NCBI GenBank assembly: GCA_030490835.1
Contig: CM059975.1
Location: 61,495,174 to 61,559,173 of the forward strand
DNA from: Annona cherimola
Lineage: Eukaryota > Streptophyta > Magnoliopsida > Magnoliales > Annonaceae
DNA: 64,000 nt
Reading direction: 5' to 3'
A program made the translations under genes and the position numbers. Positions 57,001 to 64,000 of this stretch are shown here, one piece after another; within the stretch, counting starts at the first letter, position 1; each line of letters opens with the position of its first letter. Under the pieces are notes generated by a model, which saw nothing but the letters and a program-made list of their open reading frames with translations, was not told the origin of the DNA and did not search any database.

Positions 57001-57563
57001 GAAAAAGGTGGGCTACCTTTTTTTATCTCCAAATGACATTTCATCTTGACCCTTAATTCATAATTCTTGTTAATGAAAAAGGTGGGCTACCTTTTTTATC
57101 TCCAAATGACATTTCATCTTGACCCTTAATTCATAATTTTTGTCACATCTTAAACCATTCATCATGATCATCATAATATTTTGGCTATCCATAAAAAAAT
57201 TCACTTTAATCCGATGTCCAGATTGCAAGTTATGAATTTTTCTTCATTTTCTCTCAAAAATCAACTAAAAATCCGAAAATACTAAATAAATCAAAAAGTG
57301 GCTATTTCGTCCTTTTATGGGAAGCTTCCTTTTTCGTCTTTTATGATTAAGTTAATCCAAAGTGATTAACTTAACATATTCCTTAATCCCACATTTACTA
57401 TTCATGTTTCACTATTCACATTTACTATTCATCCGAATTAACATTCCATAATTAGCTATTTAATCCTCCAATTCCACGTATTACAAAAATATCATCAATA
57501 TATTTTATATAAAGATTAAAACATTACCTAGGGTTTATAACCCTAGGGTTTCGGGGTTTCACA
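54005..57563 (-). mobile_element. 3' LTR of the gag-only element
   Basis: Minus strand begins TGTGAAACCCCGAAACCC (57563) and ends GGGGTGCCACA (54005). It carries CTGTTCA words near 55975-56090 and a tandem duplication at 56998-57140 absent from the 5' LTR. The TATA counterpart near 56648 is degraded (TATGAATA). Confidence 0.93.
56998..57140 (-). repeat. ~70-bp tandem duplication unique to this LTR
   Basis: The block with AAAAAGGTGGGCTACC and ATGACATTTCATCTTGACCC occurs twice in tandem. The partner LTR has it once (62501-62570), so it arose after insertion or during reverse transcription. Confidence 0.85.
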
Positions 57564-57712
57564 ATCCTCCCCCCCTTACAAAAGGTTTCGTCCCGAAACC
57601 TGTTACAACCCATCACATTTCCGCTGTGCCTTTCACCTACAGGGGTTTTTACATAGAGACATTTTTCATTCCTTCTACTAACAGTGCAAGAGTAGTTACA
57701 TTGATATGGAAA
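57564..57712 (-). promoter_or_regulatory. PPT and 3' tail of the gag-only element
   Basis: Minus strand GTAAGGGGGGGAGGAT (57564-57579) abuts the 3' LTR. Before it comes GGGACGAAACC, the usual tail of Del/Tekay elements. The region between the gag stop and the PPT is non-coding. Confidence 0.85.
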
Positions 57713-59101
57713 TCATATAATGTCATCATCATCATCCATACCTGCAACTTCTTCCTCCTTTTGTTCTTGTGACTCTTCGTGAGTCAACACATACATCCGC
57801 ACTGGGTTAGTAGAGATACCCTGTTGGTTAGCAGTCATATTCCTTTGCTGGGCAGATCTCCCTTGACCTCTTGCTTCTTGTGCTTTGTTCAGACATTTGG
57901 TGGCAACGTGTCCTACTTGATTACAAATTAAGTGCTTTAATAATTTTGCCTCAGCACTTCTACAGTTCTTTGCTATATGACCAGTCTTGCCACACCTATA
58001 ATATTTATAAGAACCGTTTAAACATTTTCCAAAATGACACCTTTGACAATTTCTACATATTGGAGCACTTACCGGGATGGAGTTTGACTTCATTATTCTT
58101 GTCACTATCTTCTTGCTCCTTTCTTTTCCCATATCATGCTCCTGGGTGTCAAAATTAAACTGCTCTTGTTCTTCTTGGATTCTTAATGTTTCTAATTCTA
58201 AGGCTCTTGCACTTTCTATGCTTGAGGCATAATCTCTAATCAAATGAGGTGCAAGGCCTTCTCTTAAACACGACTTTAACCCTTGCTGAAACCTTTGTGC
58301 CTTATTTTCGGGCACATTTGCTATCCATGGAACAAATCTTACCAGGGCATTAAGTTTTGTAGCATATTCCGTAACAGTCATCTCGCCCTAACATAATTGC
58401 TCGAACTCAATCACCTTTTGACTTTGGAGACCCGCTGGAAGGTACTCCTTATTAAATTCTTCCATAAAATTTTGCCACGTTACCTCTTCCAGGTGTGGCA
58501 TAGTAACTAATAGAGTCTCCCACCATTCATAGGCGTCCCTAACCAATAAGTGGGTGGCGCACAATAACTTCTGTTGATCATTGCATGGGGAGATTTTAAA
58601 TAACTTCTTAATCTCAATTATCCATTGCTCGACTTTAATATGGTCCGGTTCGCCTGCAAACTTAGGGAGGTGTTGTGCTAGGAAAGCGTTGATAGCCCTT
58701 CAATCAGCTTCTAATAGGCTATCTTCCATTCCTATTATAGGGGTAGGGTTGGCCAATGAGCCGATCCTTTCCCTATCCTTATTTCCTAGTTGGGCACGTT
58801 GATGTTCCTCCCATAATCCTTGGATCATGCCCATGGCTTGTGTTGTCCATTGCTGCATTGCTTTCTCTACAGCTACAACTACCATTTCCTCTATTTGCCT
58901 TTCTTGGTTAGCTCCTCTTTCTATACGGGGTTCAGAACTAACCTCTTCTCGTCGGTGAAGAGCTCTTGATCCTGATTGCTCCTCCTGCCCTGGTCGCTTA
59001 GACCTATTACTGGTCTCTCCTTTTTCCTGTTGACTTACAACTTCATTATTTGCGACCGCTTTTCCTTTGTTCAACCTAGCTCCTGCTCTGGTGATAGGCA
59101 T
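57713..59101 (-). pseudogene. Tekay-like gag, two nonsense codons
   Basis: One frame of 462 codons from MPITRAGARLNKGK (59101). Stops: TGA at 58700-58702 (before RAINAFLAQ) and TAG at 58388-58390. It has a charged N-terminus, a Gag capsid core (FAGEPDH, AYEWWETLL, VTWQNFMEEFNKEYLP; 58650-58440), then zinc-finger motifs: CRNCQRCHFGKC, a knuckle whose first Cys is Tyr (YYRCGKTGHIAKNC), and CNQVGHVATKC. The C-terminus reads EEVAGM and then acidic DDDDDII. In autonomous relatives a V-AGM stretch begins the protease, so the frame was cut at the gag-protease border and closed with a new tail. Both stops fit C-to-T change (CGA to TGA, CAG to TAG). Confidence 0.88.
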
Positions 59102-59436
59102 CTTTCTATATATTCAAAAATCGTATTAGCAATAATTCATAACATAATATAAATCACTAATCATACATACTTATCATACAAGTGTAAAATATTTTCAGTT
59201 GTATTTAAAACAACCTATATTCATTTATCAAAAGTCAAAAGAGACTTTTTCTATCTTCCTCTACCCTTTTCTTACCACATATACTCCACTTAGCTAGTGC
59301 TAGACCAACCAAGTCATCTTTACTTTTCTTCTTTCCACTCCTATTTACCAATCTAAATTTTGATATAATCTTCTGTGGTATAAGATCTATCCTTTCATCA
59401 TTCTTTATTTTCTCCTTCTCCCGCCTATTTACCAAT

Positions 59437-59453
59437 CCTTGCTCTGATATCAA
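59437..59453 (-). promoter_or_regulatory. Primer-binding site of the gag-only element
   Basis: Minus strand TTGATATCAGAGCAAGG, four bases inside the LTR; fits initiator tRNA-Met with one change. 59102-59436 is the leader; a short basic ORF over it (59235-59480) is not credible. Confidence 0.82.
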
Positions 59454-59457
59454 CTTT

Positions 59458-62400
59458 TGTGGCGCCCCGACCCGAGGCACCTAAAAGCCTTACTCCGGGA
59501 TCTCATTGATTGGTAAACGTGACTCAGGATTGTTGCCCTGATTACGCAGTGGGTACTTAATTAGATCTTGTCCAAATTCTTTTCTTTTCTTTCATCACAT
59601 GTAAACACATACTTAATCTCAAATTTCAATTATCATTGATGACATTCATACTTGTTTTTCTACAAAACAGGTTATTTTAACCTGATCATTTCATACATAT
59701 AAACTATGAAACTATGCAAATTGACATGTCGTCACTTTTTCTTCATATCATCCTTTCCTTTTCCATCATGTCTTGTGTTGTACCTGTCTATGGTTTGAAA
59801 AGCAAAATGTGAGTTGAAACTCAGTAAGCAAGCTTTTTTCCATTTAAATGCATTTCTCCGGTTCAATAGTAGACACTTATCAAGTGGTCTACTATCAATC
59901 AGTGGAAACTTTTTCATAAAACCTTTCATATTTCATACCAAAACCATATGCTTGTAAAACTTTACCTATATGGACATATTTTATGTCCGAAGATATTTTT
60001 CATAAAACTTCCTTTCTCCAAGGACATTCTCATGTCCTTAAAACGTTTTCCATAAAATCTTTTTAAAACAAGCATATGCATCATGCATAACGTTTCTGTT
60101 CGTCTGGTAGATAACACTTACCAAGTGATCATCCTTCTTCCTTAGGAGAGAAACCATCTCAATTTATAACTCGCGAGCCAGAAAGTTATCCGTGTCTTTC
60201 TCCCATTTCAGGGAGGATGCCGCAGGCATTTCGCCTTTTGAAGCAACTTGGCCTATGTAGAGGGGGCCCATCTTGCAACCGCGTCCGATCTGCATATCCT
60301 CTACAGTAGACCTAGTACATAACTCATGTGCACATTCCTTTCTCCACATTCTTATGCTAGCATGCCTTTTATAAAATTCCACAGACCCTAGTTGTGACTT
60401 TTCCTTTTTAAAACTTGATGTTAGCATGTCATTTCAAAATAGTACAGACCTCGGCCTGTATTCCCTTTTCTAACTTGAAAACTTGGCACAGCCCAAGTTA
60501 ACAAGTTAATAAAAATATTTTATAAGGATGACCAATCTTAAATAATTTTGAAAATATTTAAATAACACATTTCTAAATCATTTAAAATATTTGAAAGAAA
60601 TGTTTGAGAAATAGTAATTTCAAAATTTTGCTAGAATGTTTTTAAATAATTTTTGAGCGGTAAAACAATTTCAAAAATATTTTAATATCTAAAGACAAAA
60701 GATTTTACAAAAGCTTTTCTTCGCATTTCTGGGTTTTTTCATGAACAAAGGATATACCAATGCATAATTCATTTTTTTATATGGTATCATATTCTTTGTT
60801 CACATGACACATGGGTTACTTCTATATGAAGATAAGCTTGTATGATCCTTTGGTCATTACTTTAAAAATCTTCACTCAAATCGATTATCGATTGGCCTTC
60901 CTTAAACCCGCTTCAAAACATTTTAATAAATCATTTTAAATTCATTCGATAAAACCAAATATTATTTGGAAATCAAGATTTTCCTTTCTCCATCATAATG
61001 CAACTATTTCCACATTTCTCCTCATTTTCATAAGGATTTGCTTATGATAAAGAAATTCCCACATATCCCAACATTTTTTCTTACTTCCGTAAGGATTTGC
61101 TTATGATAAAGCAGTTCCGACATATTCCATGGTTGCAATATAAAAACATATAAAATCATTTTCAAAAAGTTTGCTTGTTTACCTTTGCTTTGCTTTGATC
61201 TGACTCCTTTATCCTTTCCTTTCCTTTTCCTATACAAGTGAAAAGGATATACATATTTTATGATACATGAGTCGTATTCATTTATGACCTTATTTTTCTT
61301 CATAATTTCTTATAGAGGTTAACCTTAAAAATACTTGATCCATAAATCCTTAAAAATTTCATCCATAAATCTTTATAAAATATAAAAATAAATCTCAATT
61401 TTTTCCAAAATCACGTTGTTTACTGTTCATAATTAATATTCAAAATTACTGTAGTAGGGTACTGTTCATGGCAGTGTTCAAGATTACTGTTCATCTAGGT
61501 TACTATTCACAACAAGTTGGGTACTGTTCATTAGTTCCAAAAATCGACATTTTTTCCAAAAATAAAAAATACCATGACATAGCTCTTAGTTAGTATATCA
61601 TGGAAAAATTTAGGAATTTTGAATTCATCATAATTAACTTGGCTAAATAAATCATTTTCTCCATATACTAAAAATTCAACATAATTTCACTTAAGCATAA
61701 TCCTTGAATCCAAAAATCATGAGATTAATATATCATCATTCCAACATCATAATTATCATAAACATTCATCCCAAATCATCATTTAGCAATATTGGAGTAT
61801 TATTTGCACATTTTATACATGATTTTCCCGAATGCTCTATCTTTGCTCCAAATTTTCGATGTTTAGGCATAATTCCATTTGGGCATTATAACTATACTTA
61901 TTTTCTCATGCTTAGGCATTATCTAAGCATGGTTTTACCCTACTTATCATCCAATAGAAATTTGAAAAGAATTCACTCACCTTAAGTGAAGATATCCTCC
62001 TTCTCTTCTCACTTTCTCTCTCTACGCTTCTCTCCTCTCTCTCTCTATCCTTCTCTCCTCTCCTCCTCAAGGCTTGAACGTGTGGGTGGGGGTTGGAAAT
62101 GCTCAAATGAGCTGGGTTTGTGTGCTTTGGTCGTTCACCCCATGCCACTATTTATAGTCTTGCATTTTTCACATATTTACAATCTACCCCCTTTTGCTAC
62201 AAGTACTAAGTTCTAAATATTTTTCCAAATCCCATGCAATATTTTAAGCTTTGTGCAGCCCCCTAGATACTGTTCACTCCCCCTAGCTAGCCCCTATTTT
62301 TTAATAATTTTTGATTTATTAAAATTAATTTTTTAAGCTAATTCATCTCAACTGTTAATTTTAGGATAAGATTGATTTTGGACCATTGGATTTTGGCCCA

Positions 62401-62990
62401 AAGTCAAGCCTCCCCCATGCCCAAGCAGCCATTTGGATTTGTGCAACTTTTCATTATTATTTGATTAATTAAAATTAACCCCAAAAGTCAAGTATAATTA
62501 ATGATAAAGGTGGGCTACCTTTTTTATCTCCAAATGATATTTCATCTTGACCCTTAATTCATGATTTTTGTCACATCTTAAACCATTCATCATGATCATC
62601 ATAATATTTTGGCCATCCCTAAAAAATTTCACTTCAATCCGACGTCTGGATTGCAAGTTATGATGTTTTCTTCATTTTCTCTCAAAAATCCACTAAAAAT
62701 CCGAAAATACTAAATAAATCAAAAAGTGGCTATTTTGTCCTTTTGTGGGAACCTTCCTTTTTTGTCTTTTATGATTAAGTTAATCCAAAGTGATTAACTT
62801 AACATATTCCTTAATCCACATTTACTATTCACGTTTCACTATTCACGTTTACTATTCATCCGAATTAACATTCCATAATTAGCTTTTTAATCCTCCAATT
62901 CCACGTATTATAAAAATACCATCAATATATTTCATATAAAAATTAACACGTTACCTAGGGTTTATAGTCCTAGGGTTTTGGCGTTCCACA
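59458..62990 (-). mobile_element. 5' LTR of the gag-only element
   Basis: Minus strand begins TGTGGAACGCC (62990) and ends GGGGCGCCACA (59458). Closely similar to 54005-57563 apart from scattered substitutions, small indels and the duplication noted there. Confidence 0.93.
62149..62157 (-). promoter_or_regulatory. TATA box of the gag-only element
   Basis: CTATAAATA on the minus strand, matching TATAAATAG at 50659 in the related LTR. Confidence 0.65.
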
Positions 62991-63564
62991 TCCACAGACA
63001 GGTGAAAGGATTGATGAGGCAACGGAGCATAGAGAAGACTCCACAAATGATGAATTTTGTGATGTTACACATAGTTACGTAAATGAATGAATGAATGTTT
63101 AATGAATGGATGAGTGTATATTTGATGGAATTATGTTGTATGTTAAAGTTACATATTTGATGTCACAAATTGAGATGTTGAATGCAAGTAGGGAAATTTT
63201 ATGATGAATAAATAAAATACTAATTGTTATACCATAAATATGTACAAATTATGTGATACAAAATGACCGAGTATATGTGTAATGCCCTATAATGAGAAAT
63301 CAAATATTCATGTGAGGGCCTCGACTCCTAAGGAGTCAAGAATTCCGCCGTGTGACAGGGAACAATCCTGATCATGTTTACCAATCGATAGATCTTGGAG
63401 TAAGGTCATGACGCTCGGTATGGGGATGACTGGAATCAAGAAGTTTTTTAAAGTTTTTCTATGTAGCGATGAACTGGAAGTTTTACGTATTACCTAATTG
63501 TTGATTTGAGAATGCTTATGAATGGTAGGAAACCCTAATGGCTACTATGCCATAACTAAGGAAG

Positions 63565-63729
63565 GTAACGTGGCAAATTTTTATGGAAGAATTTAATAAA
63601 AAATATCTTCCAGTAGGACACCAGGATATAACACATGTTGAAAGTAAACATGTACAATCAGGGCAAGGACAACTTGACCCTAAAACTAAGGAACTTGGTG
63701 TAGGGAAAGAAAGAAGTAAGAAAGACTAG
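63565..63729 (+). pseudogene. Tekay-like gag remnant with internal deletion
   Basis: Frame of 54 codons then TAG. It opens VTWQIFMEEFNKKYLPVG, matching the gag at 58440-58490, and ends GKERSKK, matching the block near 58110, with a large deletion and unrelated residues between. 63431-63564 upstream is degenerate. Confidence 0.78.
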
Positions 63730-63772
63730 CTCGACCAAAGCTAATCATAGCTACCAGTTAATACAAGTCTTT

Positions 63773-64000
63773 TGTGGCGCCCCGAACCGCGGCGTCCACA
63801 TAGTCCTTACTCCGGGATCTTGTCGATTGGTAAACGTGAATCAGGATTGTTGCTCTGATCACGCAGCGGGTACTTAATTAGATCTCGTCCAAATTTTTTT
63901 TCATTTCTTTTTCTTTTCTTTCATCACATAAGCATATACTCATCATTATTCATAATGGATTCATCCATATCATCATAAAGCATCAACTTCTTATATTATT
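63773..64000 (-). mobile_element. Start of another Tekay-like LTR (runs off window)
   Basis: TGTGGCGCCCCGAACC at 63773 matches 59458 onward (the minus-strand LTR end). Only its last 228 bp are visible. Confidence 0.85.

Larger units (their letters stand above)
54005..62990 (-). mobile_element. Complete gag-only Tekay-like element (TR-GAG type)
   Basis: 8986 bp with target duplication TCCAC (54000-54004 and 62991-62995). LTRs are 3559 bp (54005-57563) and 3533 bp (59458-62990). The internal region is only 1894 bp: PBS, leader, one gag frame, short tail and PPT. There is no protease, RT, RNase H or integrase, and the deletion is clean. Gag-only LTR elements have been described in plants as TR-GAG; enzymes would have to come from a related autonomous element. 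It inserted into a related LTR of opposite orientation. Confidence 0.93.
49821..63430 (+). mobile_element. Tekay-like LTR (plus strand), twice interrupted
   Basis: Starts TGTGAAACTCC at 49821 inside the Athila-like pol. Pieces are 49821-51287, 52838-54004 and 62991-63430, about 3.1 kb in all. Near the right end it has ACAGACAGGTGAAAGG (62994) and a GACGCTCGG..TGGGG end like 41937, but the final CGCCACA is not recognisable. Beyond it a gag remnant (63565) suggests a 5' LTR with a largely deleted body. Confidence 0.78.

Noticed and set aside
59235..59480. Minus-strand basic ORF crossing the LTR edge
   Set aside because: Spans the PBS and LTR boundary, so it cannot be a conserved gene of the element.

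Overview
The window is plant nuclear DNA from a repeat-dense, probably heterochromatic region. Every sizeable coding remnant belongs to a plant LTR-retrotransposon lineage: Ty3/gypsy Athila/Tat-like, Ty3/gypsy Tekay/Del-like, or Ty1/copia. Primer-binding sites match the 3' ends of plant initiator tRNA-Met or the tRNA-Asp-type site of Athila elements. The captured extras (a HUB2/BRE1-like fragment and a putative plant-transposon-protein ORF) are also plant-type. I see no intact host gene, tRNA, rRNA or CRISPR array. The species cannot be resolved from sequence alone; a flowering plant with a large, retroelement-rich genome fits.

Layout. 1-5785 is most of one giant (about 6 kb) Tekay-like LTR inserted into an Athila gag on the minus strand (5786-7391), whose PBS and 5' LTR follow (to 9143). 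That Athila copy in turn interrupts an unidentified ORF (9144-9962, minus). 10400-10985 is a broken HUB2-like cDNA-type pseudogene. From 11.4 to 26 kb lies a tandem-repeat-rich tract. It was hit by a copia solo LTR (12168-13570) and by a complete 9.7 kb non-autonomous Athila-type element (14649-24324, 3260-bp LTRs, TSD GGGCC). 26-44.6 kb is a minus-strand copia element ('copia B') split by a Tekay-like solo LTR (27140-41937, TSD GCCTT), itself split by a complete 10.8 kb copia element ('copia A', 28187-39000, TSD CAAAT). Copia B sits in the LTR of a degenerate Athila-like element whose pol runs 46734-49820 (minus). A Tekay-like LTR starts at 49821. It carries a copia solo LTR (51288-52837) and a complete gag-only Tekay-like element (54005-62990, TSD TCCAC), and ends near 63430. 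A gag remnant and the start of another minus-strand LTR close the window.

How the parts work together. The window is a record of serial nesting, at least four levels deep around 28-39 kb. Two complete elements carry no pol: the gag-only Tekay-like element and the 14649-24324 element, which has one large Athila-derived ORF. Both would need enzymes from relatives. The non-autonomous Athila-type element and the degenerate autonomous-type Athila pol element share an unusually structured 3' region: a hairpin after the ORF, repeats of a CCTGAAATATGGTGAGGG motif, and a hairpin placed just before a polypurine tract. This is the best candidate here for an under-described cis-acting system. Damage in several elements (five of five gag stops being TAG; CpG-type variants in a CCCGCGGG repeat array) suggests long silencing by DNA methylation.
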